A stretch of DNA of 64,000 bases from Acidobacteriaceae bacterium (lineage in GTDB: Bacteria; Acidobacteriota; Terriglobia; Terriglobales; Acidobacteriaceae): NCBI GenBank assembly GCA_003139795.1, contig PLGM01000101.1, positions 7,971-71,970 on the forward strand, given 5' to 3'. How positions within the stretch are numbered: the stretch's first letter is position 1; every line of letters begins with the position of its first letter. The position numbers and the translations under genes were made by a program. Of the stretch, positions 9,657 to 18,258 are shown one piece after another. The notes under the pieces are model-generated. The model was not told where the DNA came from and did not search any database. It saw only the letters and a list, made by a program, of their open reading frames with translations.

Positions 9657-10298
9657 GTGTTCCCCAAAGCACTCGCCACCGCGGGAGCGGTATGCCTGGT
9701 TGCAGGCGCTATTGCCCTCCCTATCGCTTTCCGTCCACTCAAGACCGCAATGGCAGCATCTGCCGCGGCGCCTGCCTATAACAAAAGCGGAGAACTGTTG
9801 CCGCCCACGAATTATCGCGAGTGGATTTACCTCTCCTCCGGCATCGATATGAGCTACGCTCCGAAGGCCGCCGGTATGCAGGACCACTCCATGTTCGACA
9901 ACGTATTCGTCAATCCCGAGGCCTACCGGGCGTTTCTGGAAACGGGAACATGGCCCGACAAGACCGTGATGGTCCTGGAAGCAAGAGAGGCGCGGAGCAA
10001 AGGCTCGATCAATCAGCAAGGCCATTTTCAAAGCGGGGGCGTGATGGACCTTGAGGTCCACGTCAAGGACGAGGCGCGCTTTCCGGGCAAGTGGGCCTTT
10101 TTCTCCTTCGATTCAGTCGGCTCAAACGGCACGCTCATTCCCCAGGGAGCGCCCTGCTACACCTGCCACACCGCCCATGCCGCGGTGGACACAACCTTTG
10201 TGCAGTTCTATCCGACGTTACTGCCGATTGCACAGAAGAAAGGCACACTCAGCGCTGCGTATCTGAAGGATGAGGCAGGCACAGGCGCCGGAAAGTAG
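9657..10298 (+). CDS. Cytochrome P460 family protein
   Basis: Signal/TM N-terminus, YREWIYLSSGIDMSY, heme motif CYTCH; RBS aggagg before GTG. Confidence 0.8.
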   Translation: MFPKALATAGAVCLVAGAIALPIAFRPLKTAMAASAAAPAYNKSGELLPPTNYREWIYLSSGIDMSYAPKAAGMQDHSMFDNVFVNPEAYRAFLETGTWPDKTVMVLEAREARSKGSINQQGHFQSGGVMDLEVHVKDEARFPGKWAFFSFDSVGSNGTLIPQGAPCYTCHTAHAAVDTTFVQFYPTLLPIAQKKGTLSAAYLKDEAGTGAGK

Positions 10299-10403
10299 GA
10301 GAAGACGCGACGGAAGGGTCCAGAGCGAACATAGCATCCACTGGCTGGAAGGCCTGACTTCGCGAATCGAAATGTGGTCAAATACGCGTGAGGTCAATCG
10401 AAG

Positions 10404-10664
10404 ATGTTGATGCGGCTTTTCAAGTCCGCCGCCGTGGCGGGTTTGTACTCGGCGCTCGTGCTAACCGGGCTCGTGATGCTACGGCTCATCCTGACCATCT
10501 TGTCACTGAATAGCGAGTCCGGAACCGGAGCCGGTTCATTTGCAGTGCCAATCACCCCAAGTGAGAAAAAGATCGCAGTGGGAATTGTCGTCGCTGTTTT
10601 CTTTTATTCATGGAGGAGGGTCTGGCGGCGGCTTGGGGAAGATCCTGATCTGCCGATATCGTAG
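10404..10664 (+). CDS. Small membrane protein, hypothetical
   Basis: 86 aa with two predicted TM segments. Confidence 0.5.
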   Translation: MLMRLFKSAAVAGLYSALVLTGLVMLRLILTILSLNSESGTGAGSFAVPITPSEKKIAVGIVVAVFFYSWRRVWRRLGEDPDLPIS

Positions 10665-10665
10665 T

Positions 10666-11583
10666 TCACTTACCGCGAAACATCTTCCAAAACTCTTGAA
10701 AGCCCTTCAGCCGCACCACCTGAAAGTAGTCGCTGACCACAAAGTAGAAGATCGTGGCCACGGCAAGTATCCCATGCATGGCGTCGGGGCCGAGTTGATC
10801 GCTGAAGGGCAGCGGCGCGGCGGACAGCACCATGGCCAGCACGATGAGCGCCAGGTTCACGATGCCCATCACCAGGTTGATCTCGACCAGCTTGCCGGTG
10901 AACGCCTTTCCCAGCCGCAGACTGCGCGCCAATGCCTGAGCCGGATTGCAGTCTTCCAGCAGCATCACAAGCGGAGCGATCGACAGCGCCCAGTTCACCA
11001 GCGCCCATGCCGTGAAGAATCCCAGCGAAAGAAAGATCACCCAGAACGAGTAGCCCACCAGGTCCGGCTCGCCGGTGGTGGTAATGTGCGTGGCCGCCGC
11101 CCACTCGATGGAGCGGAACCATCCCCAGCAGGTTGCGCCCAGCAGAACCAGCCATGCGGCCTGCAACGCGATCATCTCCAAAATCCGAAGACCGGGGAGC
11201 CGGAAGGGCAGCTGCGGGGCAAGACCTGAATCAAGCCGCTTGAAAACCAGGCTGCGGCCCAGTCCGGAGACAACCGCCCAGGCCAGCGCGGCCACCGGCG
11301 CCAGCCAGCGCAGTACCGCAATTACGTGCGGCTGGTAGAGCGCCCACGCGTTGGCAAGCTGCACTGCCGCTACCCAGGGGTTTTGCGGGTCGATCGCATT
11401 GAGCCCCGCGGATTCCGGCGGAAGGACAGTGAGAATCTGTTGCGCCTGCATCCAACATACAGCGACGAACGGAATGCCGAAGAGCCAGCGCCAGCCCACC
11501 TCAATCGCAGTCAGCGAGGGCCGGTCGAAGACCCAACCCATCTGGCCCACCAGCGACTGGGTTCCGCGCAGGGGCGCGGCCAT
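10666..11583 (-). CDS. Hypothetical multi-pass membrane protein
   Basis: 305 aa, hydrophobic, directly downstream of leuS on the same strand. Confidence 0.7.
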   Translation of the reverse strand: MAAPLRGTQSLVGQMGWVFDRPSLTAIEVGWRWLFGIPFVAVCWMQAQQILTVLPPESAGLNAIDPQNPWVAAVQLANAWALYQPHVIAVLRWLAPVAALAWAVVSGLGRSLVFKRLDSGLAPQLPFRLPGLRILEMIALQAAWLVLLGATCWGWFRSIEWAAATHITTTGEPDLVGYSFWVIFLSLGFFTAWALVNWALSIAPLVMLLEDCNPAQALARSLRLGKAFTGKLVEINLVMGIVNLALIVLAMVLSAAPLPFSDQLGPDAMHGILAVATIFYFVVSDYFQVVRLKGFQEFWKMFRGK

Positions 11584-11584
11584 T

Positions 11585-14167
11585 TTATTTCACCACCAGG
11601 CTCACCAGCTTGCCCGGCACCACAATCACTTTGACCACGGTCCTGCCCGCCGTGCGCGACTGCACCTTTCCGTCGGCCAGCGCCGCCGCCTCAATGGCCT
11701 TGGGCCCGGCGTCGGCGGCCACTCGCACCACGGTTACCAGCTTGCCGTTGATCTGCACGGGAATCTCCAGCTCGTCTTCCTTGGCCAGTTCAGGGTCGCT
11801 CACGGGCCAGGGAGCGCGCAGCACCGAGCGATATTCACCCTGGGCTTCGCCCAACTCCTCCCACAGTTCCGCCGCAAGATACGGAGCAAAAGGCGCCAGC
11901 AGCAGCACCAGCGAACGCAGCAGCTCGCGCACCACCGGCGCGCCGACCTCGCCAGCCGCCAGTTGCGCGTCCGCGGCTTGAATATCGTTCACCAGCTCCA
12001 TGATGGCCGCCACGCAAGTGTTGAAGTGCCAGCGGCCCTCAAAGTCCAGCGTGATCTTGGCGATGGTCTGATGCAGCTTGCGCAGCAGCCGGAGCGATGT
12101 GCCGCTGGGCGCGCCAGTCTGCCGGGTGGGCTGTTGGCCGCGCCCTGCACGCGCCACCGGCGCATACTTCACAGTCAGCCGCCAGACGCGGCTCAGGAAG
12201 CGGCTCACTCCGGCCACGCCGTCCTCCTGCCAGTCCAGGTCGCGGTCCGGCGGAGCGGCAAACAAGGAGTACATGCGCGCGGCGTCGGCGCCGTGGCGGG
12301 CAACCATGTCGTCGGGCGAGACCACGTTGCCCTTCGACTTGGACATCTTCGCCCCGTCCTTGATGACCATGCCTTGCGCGAACAGCCGCCGCACTGGCTC
12401 ATCGTTCACGATCAGCCCCAAATCGCGCATGACCATGGTCCAGAAGCGCGAGTAGATCAGGTGCAGAATCGCGTGCTCCACGCCACCGATGTACTGGTCG
12501 ATGGGAAACCAGTACTGCGCGATTTTGGGATCGAACGGCGCATTCGCGTTCCTGGCGTCGGTGTAGCGATAGAAGTACCAGCTGGAATCGACGAACGTGT
12601 CCATGGTGTCGGTCTCGCGCCGGGCCGGTCCGCCGCACCTGGGACAGGTTGTGTGCACAAACTCCGGCACACGGCCCAGCGGCGAGCCGCCCTGCTGCGT
12701 GATCTCAATCTGCGCGGGCAGCACCACGGGCAACTGGTTGTCCGGCACCTGCACCAGCCCGTCCCGCTCACAGTGAATCATGGGGATCGGCGTGCCCCAG
12801 TAGCGCTGCCGGCTCACCCCCCAGTCCTTCAGGCGGAAGGTGACCTTTCCTGCGCCGAATGCACCGCGCTCTGCAATCTCCTGGAGTTGCTCCTGAGCTT
12901 CCGTGCAGCTCAGCCCGTCGTATTCGCCGGAGTTGACGAGCACACCGTCTTCGGAGACGAAGGGCAGCACAACGCCAAGGACCGGCGCCTCGGGCTGAAT
13001 CACCTGCGCAATGGGCAGGCCGTATTTTGTTGCGAACTCAAAGTCCCGCTCATCGTGCGCCGGAACGCTCATGATGGCGCCGGTTCCATAGTCGGCCAGA
13101 ATATAGTTGGCCACCCAGATGGGCACGCGCCGGCCGTTATACGGATTGATTGCAAATCGCCCGGTCGGAACTCCGTGCTTCTCGATCGCGCCCAGGTCGC
13201 CCGCCTCGCGAGCCTTCTTCTGCTGCTCGATCAGCTCGTCAACCTGCGCCTTCAGTTCCGGACTCGTCGCGGTAAAACTCGCCACCAGTGCGTGCTCCGG
13301 CGCCAGTTGCACGCTGGTCGCGCCGAAGATCGTATCCACGCGGGTGGTGAAGACGCGAATGCGCTGGCGGTCGGTTCCCTGTTCCCTGGTCTCTATTCCC
13401 TGTTCCCTGGCCTCCGTTTCCTCGTCTCCCTCTTCATCGAGGAAAAAGTCCACCTCCGTTCCCTCGCTGCGCCCGATCCAGTTGCGCTGCATGGTGCGGA
13501 CCTTCTCGGGCCAGCCATCGAGCTTGTCGAGACCATCCAGCAACTCCTGGGCGTAGGCGGTGATGCGGAAGAACCACTGCACCAGGTCGCGCTGCTCGAC
13601 CAACGTGCCCTCATGCCGCCAGCAGCAGCCATCCACAACTTGCTCGTTGGCCAGCACCGTGGCGCACTCCGGACACCAGTTCACCTTGCTCTTCTTGCGA
13701 TAGGCCAGCCCTTTTTCATACATGCGCAGGAAGAACCACTGGTTCCAGCGGTAGTAGTCGGGCAGGCAGGTCGTCAATTCCGTCGCCCAGTCGTAACCCA
13801 GGCCCAGCCGCTCCATCTGCCGCTTCATGGCGGCGATGTTCGAAAGCGTCCACTCGCGTGGAGGGGTATTGTTCTTGAGCGCGGCATTCTCGGCCGGCAG
13901 CCCGAAGGCGTCCCAGCCCATGGGGTGCAGCACGTTGTAGCCCCGCATCCACATGTGCCGCGCCAGCGCGTCGCCGATCGCGTAGTTGCGCACGTGCCCC
14001 ATGTGCAACTGCCCGCTGGGGTAGGGCAGCATTTCGAGCACGTAGTACTTGGGCTTGCCGCAGGAAACAGGCTCGGCCGCGTACAGCTTGGGGTCCGTGG
14101 CCCACCGTGCCTGCCATTTAGGCTCAATCGCCGCCGGGTCGTAGCGCAGTTCTTTGTCTTCCGCCAT
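11585..14167 (-). CDS. leuS: Leucine--tRNA ligase
   Basis: PYPSGQLHMGHVRNY, KMSKSKGN, GWDAFGLPAENAAL. Confidence 0.97.
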   Translation of the reverse strand: MAEDKELRYDPAAIEPKWQARWATDPKLYAAEPVSCGKPKYYVLEMLPYPSGQLHMGHVRNYAIGDALARHMWMRGYNVLHPMGWDAFGLPAENAALKNNTPPREWTLSNIAAMKRQMERLGLGYDWATELTTCLPDYYRWNQWFFLRMYEKGLAYRKKSKVNWCPECATVLANEQVVDGCCWRHEGTLVEQRDLVQWFFRITAYAQELLDGLDKLDGWPEKVRTMQRNWIGRSEGTEVDFFLDEEGDEETEAREQGIETREQGTDRQRIRVFTTRVDTIFGATSVQLAPEHALVASFTATSPELKAQVDELIEQQKKAREAGDLGAIEKHGVPTGRFAINPYNGRRVPIWVANYILADYGTGAIMSVPAHDERDFEFATKYGLPIAQVIQPEAPVLGVVLPFVSEDGVLVNSGEYDGLSCTEAQEQLQEIAERGAFGAGKVTFRLKDWGVSRQRYWGTPIPMIHCERDGLVQVPDNQLPVVLPAQIEITQQGGSPLGRVPEFVHTTCPRCGGPARRETDTMDTFVDSSWYFYRYTDARNANAPFDPKIAQYWFPIDQYIGGVEHAILHLIYSRFWTMVMRDLGLIVNDEPVRRLFAQGMVIKDGAKMSKSKGNVVSPDDMVARHGADAARMYSLFAAPPDRDLDWQEDGVAGVSRFLSRVWRLTVKYAPVARAGRGQQPTRQTGAPSGTSLRLLRKLHQTIAKITLDFEGRWHFNTCVAAIMELVNDIQAADAQLAAGEVGAPVVRELLRSLVLLLAPFAPYLAAELWEELGEAQGEYRSVLRAPWPVSDPELAKEDELEIPVQINGKLVTVVRVAADAGPKAIEAAALADGKVQSRTAGRTVVKVIVVPGKLVSLVVK
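13374..13410. repeat. Heptamer tandem repeat (TCCCTGT/TCCCTGG) inside leuS
   Basis: tccctgt|tccctgg|tctctat|tccctgt|tccctgg. Confidence 0.85.
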
Positions 14168-14193
14168 AAGGGCTAGTTTAAACTGGGCGGCGT

Positions 14194-15093
14194 CTATTGC
14201 GAGGTCGGAGCCGGTTGCTGGCAGGGAACCTGATGCATCTCCTGGGTCGAGATCTCGTAGCCCTCCGGCGGATGGAGGCTAGCCGGATCCGGTTGATCCG
14301 GGCTGAACTTCACCAGTTCGGTAATTCTCTTACCGTTCTCAGGGTCGTCATCCACCTCGCGCACCGTCAGACCGATTCCATGCACGTTCACCTGCCAGGA
14401 TTCTCTGGTGCTGACAAGCGGCTTAGTGTTGCCGGCTGCGCCCGCCGGCGTTGTCTGCGTAACCCGGCTGCCGTGCGCCTCAAAGCCCTGGATTGTCTGA
14501 GTGCCAAGGTGCTCGATCGTTGTTTCCACCTGCCCCGGCTTCGAGACCGTGGGAGTCCCTGGGGTAAGCCCGGTCGGGGGGCCAGCTATCTGGAGGGCTT
14601 TGCCGCTCGACTGACCATCGGTGGCCGAGTCGGTGGAGACGTTCTCTGGCGTTATGGCCCAACAGGACGCGCGGCCCGGTTCCTGCGAAGGTCTTTTCAC
14701 CACTGTGGCAAGGCTCGTTCGGGAATCCCATCTGGCATTGGTACGAGCTACGGGGTCAGAAACGCTGACCTTGGTCGTCGCTGTCTCGTCACTGGATGCC
14801 GGAATGGTCGTTATCGCAGTCATCGTGCGTCCCTGCGCGTCCACTGCCCTGACTTCGGTAAATTCCTGGGTGATGGTCGATCCATTGGCCAATGTCTTCA
14901 CGGTGGAAACTTCGTACTCCGCGATGTAGGGCTCGGATCCGCTGCGCGCAGTGGCGCCGTTGGGCGCCGTGTTTTGCCCCCCGGAGACTTGGCCCCAGAC
15001 CGGCAGCGCAAGACTTGTGGCCGCAAGAGTCGTTAATACTCGCAGAATGCTTGCACGGAACGTACACACCTCCCGCACGCAATATATTCGCAC
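14194..15093 (-). CDS. Hypothetical secreted protein
   Basis: Signal-peptide-like N-terminus ending PVWGQ; 299 aa. Confidence 0.65.
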   Translation of the reverse strand: MRIYCVREVCTFRASILRVLTTLAATSLALPVWGQVSGGQNTAPNGATARSGSEPYIAEYEVSTVKTLANGSTITQEFTEVRAVDAQGRTMTAITTIPASSDETATTKVSVSDPVARTNARWDSRTSLATVVKRPSQEPGRASCWAITPENVSTDSATDGQSSGKALQIAGPPTGLTPGTPTVSKPGQVETTIEHLGTQTIQGFEAHGSRVTQTTPAGAAGNTKPLVSTRESWQVNVHGIGLTVREVDDDPENGKRITELVKFSPDQPDPASLHPPEGYEISTQEMHQVPCQQPAPTSQ

Positions 15094-15424
15094 AAAGTGT
15101 CATTCGCGGTCGAGCCGGCGCGACTGACAGGCCCCGGTGTTCACGGCGATAGTCTTCGCCGCCGGCGTGCAGCGCGGTTCCTCAGGAAAAGGCTTTCCCT
15201 GTCGGGGAACGTCTGAAACTTCGTCACACACTCAGCATAAAAGGGGCAAGACCAAGGATGAACTCGCCGGGATCGACCGCCAATACTATGAATGTTAGCT
15301 CATGATTGCTTTTATTTACAGCCTTTTCTGTTCATATTTTGTTCATCTTCGACAAATAGACCGGAAATCAGTGCAAATGATCCGGTGCCAGGCGGGTCGG
15401 CGAGCAGGCCGAAAACTTCAAAAC

Positions 15425-16279
15425 CTATTGCAACAGGCTCTTGAGCACCCTTACGTTCCGCTCTTCATCGCCGGGGTCGTCCACCGGGGTTTCGGCGATG
15501 AACGCGGCATGGGCAAAACGCTCGTCGTTCAAGAGGCGCCGGAAGGGTTCGACGCCCATGGAGCCCTGTCCGATGTGCTCGTGCCGGTCGAGTTTGGAGC
15601 CGCGCTCAGCCTTGGCGTCGTTGCAGTGCCACACGCGCACCGCGTCAAACCCCACCGTCGAGGCGACCTGCGCCATCGTCTCCTGATAGCCCTCTTCACT
15701 GACCAGGTTGTACCCGGCCACGTGGGTGTGGCAGGTATCCAGGCAAACGTCCACCGCTGCCGTGCTTCTGAGCCGCTCGACGAGTTCGGCCACTTGCTCA
15801 AAGCTGCCGCCCAGCGAGAACTCCGCCCCGGCCGTGTTTTCGATCAGGATGCGGAAACCCGTTCCCTGCCACGGAAGCCCGTCGATGGCGCGCGTAATCG
15901 AGTCGGCGGCCAGTTTGAGGCCTTCGTTGCGGGTGAGCCCCTTCCACGAGCCAGGATGCAGCACCAGGTACTCGGCTCCAAAATCCAGCGCCCGCTCGAT
16001 CTCTCCGCGAAACGCCGCGACGCTCTTTTCGCGCACATCGTCCGACTGGCTGCACACGTTCACCAGGTAGCTGGTATGGATGACCAGCGGCCCCACGTCC
16101 AGCTTGGCGCGCAGCTCTTTCATGCGGACGGCCTGCTTGGGGTCCACCCTGGGCGCACGCCACATGCGCGGGCTCGAAGAAAAAATCTGAAAGGTATTGG
16201 CGCCAATCTCCCGGGCCCGCTCCACTGCATTCGAAGCGCCGCCCGCCGTGCCCAGATGCACCCCAATCCGCTTGCTCAT
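15425..16279 (-). CDS. nfo: Deoxyribonuclease IV (endonuclease IV)
   Basis: IGVHLGTAGG, ANTFQIFSSSPRMW, VCLDTCHTHVAGYN, GSMGVEPF-type metal motifs. Confidence 0.93.
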   Translation of the reverse strand: MSKRIGVHLGTAGGASNAVERAREIGANTFQIFSSSPRMWRAPRVDPKQAVRMKELRAKLDVGPLVIHTSYLVNVCSQSDDVREKSVAAFRGEIERALDFGAEYLVLHPGSWKGLTRNEGLKLAADSITRAIDGLPWQGTGFRILIENTAGAEFSLGGSFEQVAELVERLRSTAAVDVCLDTCHTHVAGYNLVSEEGYQETMAQVASTVGFDAVRVWHCNDAKAERGSKLDRHEHIGQGSMGVEPFRRLLNDERFAHAAFIAETPVDDPGDEERNVRVLKSLLQ

Positions 16280-16354
16280 GCAGTTATCTTAATTGGACCT
16301 GCGCAGTTGAATTGCTTACCTGGGTCTCAAAAGCGAACCCTCCCCCCAAAAAGC

Positions 16355-16405
16355 TGTCATCCTGAGCGACCGAAGCGCAGCGCAGGGAGTCGAAGGACCT
16401 GCGGT
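16355..16405. repeat. Dispersed TGTCATCCTGAGCG...GAGTCGAAGGACCTGCGGT intergenic repeat
   Basis: Recognisable TGTCATCCTGAGCGaccGAAGCGCAGCGCAGGGAGTCGAAGGACCTGCGGT. Confidence 0.65.
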
Positions 16406-16434
16406 CGCCTTTTCCTTTTCCTTTCACCGGACGC

Positions 16435-16460
16435 CCCAGGTCTCGCCTTTGAGACCTGGG
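16435..16460. repeat. CCAGGTCTC/GAGACCTGG palindrome family copy
   Basis: CCCAGGTCTC-GCCTTT-GAGACCTGGG, perfect 10 bp stem. Confidence 0.9.
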
Positions 16461-16650
16461 CACCCCAGCCTATGCGGGATAAATGAAATGTGGGCCACCC
16501 GCTGCTCCCGAAAGGTTCGTCAATGCGCGCCCTTGCTCCGGCACGGTGAAGGGCTTACGATGAGGGTATCCAGCCGCACATCGGGAGTCCCGGCCATCGG
16601 GCCGGGCTATCGTCTTGCGATTGCCTATTCTATTGAGTCGGGGGCAAACT

Positions 16651-16926
16651 ATGATTGCAGATAATCAGCGCTTCATTCTTACGAGCGCCGCAAGGCCGTC
16701 CCATCTTCAAGATGGACATCAGATGACTATTGTGTACGAAGCCCTTGCTCCATATCAAGTCGAGTGGTCCTTTAAGGATTTGGTTGAGAAATGTTTCACC
16801 AAAGAATACGAGGCTAGAATCAAGAAGCCGCCCCTTACGCGCTCATTCCTGCGTGCGTCAGTCAACTACCACCTCAGGCGCATGATTAAGCGCGGAATGG
16901 TGAAGGAGGCCTCGCCGCAGCCGTAG
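16651..16926 (+). CDS. Hypothetical small basic protein
   Basis: MIADNQRFILTSAARPSHLQDGHQ...; no family recognised. Confidence 0.5.
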   Translation: MIADNQRFILTSAARPSHLQDGHQMTIVYEALAPYQVEWSFKDLVEKCFTKEYEARIKKPPLTRSFLRASVNYHLRRMIKRGMVKEASPQP

Positions 16927-16950
16927 TAACGAATTCTCTGCGACGCGCCA

Positions 16951-17535
16951 CTAGAGTTCCGGGTGCCTGCGAAGCTCCGCCTCAAGCATTCCGGTAATGC
17001 GGCTGACGGCATGGAATAGGGTCGGATTCACGGCACCATCTAGCGGAATGGTGGTATCGGAATTGTGGGCAAGTTCAGGGTGGGGGAATCCATCGCTTCC
17101 CATGAGAATCACTTGTCGGATGGCGATCGTCTTCTTTCGAGTATCAACCTGTACAAGCCTTCGATTGTAACGAAGCTCTGCACACGCTTGTAGCCATTTC
17201 AAATCTCTTTCGTGTCCCGCCGGAATTCGGTGGACTCGGCAATCGTGATCGGTCTTGTAAAAGGTATAGATGTAGGTTGCGTAGGTTCCATCCTTCTTAT
17301 ACGAAGGTCCATCCCAATACACACCACCGAGGGTTAGATTCTCGGATACGAATAGTTCAATATCGGGGTTCGAATAGACGGAGATCGGGGCTTCCCAATT
17401 TCCTCCGCCTTCACCCTCACCCCTCACCAAGGACGGTCGCCCTAACGGACCCGGCTTTATAAGTTCCATGTCTTGACTCAGAGATACGGCAGGAAAAACA
17501 AGCGCGACGGCGAGAATGACAAGAATCCTTCGCAT
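16951..17535 (-). CDS. Hypothetical secreted protein
   Basis: MRRILVILAVALVFPAVSLSQ signal peptide. Confidence 0.65.
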   Translation of the reverse strand: MRRILVILAVALVFPAVSLSQDMELIKPGPLGRPSLVRGEGEGGGNWEAPISVYSNPDIELFVSENLTLGGVYWDGPSYKKDGTYATYIYTFYKTDHDCRVHRIPAGHERDLKWLQACAELRYNRRLVQVDTRKKTIAIRQVILMGSDGFPHPELAHNSDTTIPLDGAVNPTLFHAVSRITGMLEAELRRHPEL

Positions 17536-17654
17536 GGAACTCACTCTACCATGACTCAGGTTGCCATGAGCCAAATTGATGCGTTTGCTTCACTGATGAC
17601 CGAACTTTCCGCCGTGAAAGCAACCGTGCCAGCGGATGTGGGTTAGCCGGGTGC

Positions 17655-17688
17655 CTCAGGTCTCGTACGCCGCGGCGGAAGACCTGGG
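17655..17688. repeat. CCAGGTCTC/GAGACCTGG palindrome family copy (GCCGCGGC loop variant)
   Basis: CCTCAGGTCTCGTACGCCGCGGCGGAAGACCTGGG. Confidence 0.8.
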
Positions 17689-17761
17689 AGGGCTAGCACC
17701 GCAGGCTGGCGCGGGACACCAGAACTCTCCTGGCGCGCAAGCACCGCCCCACCGCAGGTGG

Positions 17762-17998
17762 TCAGAGCAAGTCGAGGATGTCTTGGATTGAAACGGACTG
17801 AGCTTGGGCCACTTCGACAAGAATTCCATGAAATGTGCCTATCTTGAGCGGGTCGTGCAGCGGAACCGAGATCGAATGCGCAGGCACGTCTTGGTGAAAA
17901 AGCCTGACGTGGCTTCCCTTCTGGCGAATCACCGTATAACCTAGCCTCTCCAGGGCGCGAATCAACCGGTCGGCCGAGACCCCACGCGGCAGTTTCAT
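17762..17998 (-). CDS. hicA: HicA-family toxin
   Basis: GYTVIRQKGSHVRLFHQ ... VPLHDPLKIGTFHGIL. Confidence 0.85.
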   Translation of the reverse strand: MKLPRGVSADRLIRALERLGYTVIRQKGSHVRLFHQDVPAHSISVPLHDPLKIGTFHGILVEVAQAQSVSIQDILDLL

Positions 17999-18210
17999 GC
18001 CGCCTCGACCGCAATCAGTTCATCCTTTACAAAATGCAATTGGATGAGCTTAGGCATTGCCGCCGCATCGTCAAAGTGGAGACTTGTCACCTCCAGCACG
18101 TTATCGCGTAACTCCTGCCAGGTCTCGGCTTCCGTAAAGATCGCCTGCCCCAGCGCCCGCGCCACATAGCCGCCCTCTTCCGCCTCGCGTACCTCGAAGA
18201 TCAGTTCCAT
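17995..18210 (-). CDS. hicB: HicB-like antitoxin
   Basis: MELIFEVREAEEGGYVARALGQAIFTEAETWQELRDNV; 4 bp overlap with hicA. Confidence 0.75.
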   Translation of the reverse strand: MELIFEVREAEEGGYVARALGQAIFTEAETWQELRDNVLEVTSLHFDDAAAMPKLIQLHFVKDELIAVEAA

Positions 18211-18258
18211 GCAAAGATCATAACGGAAAAGCCGCCGTACGCGACGGACGATTGCGTC

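Noticed and set aside
13374-13410. Heptamer tract considered as a CRISPR-like repeat
   Set aside because: Unit is 7 bp with no spacers; it is a short tandem repeat inside leuS.
11351-14176. 941-aa plus-strand ORF opposite leuS
   Set aside because: Spans the antisense of leuS; composition typical of antisense GC-rich frames, while leuS motifs are unambiguous.
17762-18210. HicBA, VapBC, solitary HicB and AbrB considered together as a defence island
   Set aside because: The loci are ~9-30 kb apart among housekeeping genes with no restriction, CBASS, Abi or phage genes nearby.
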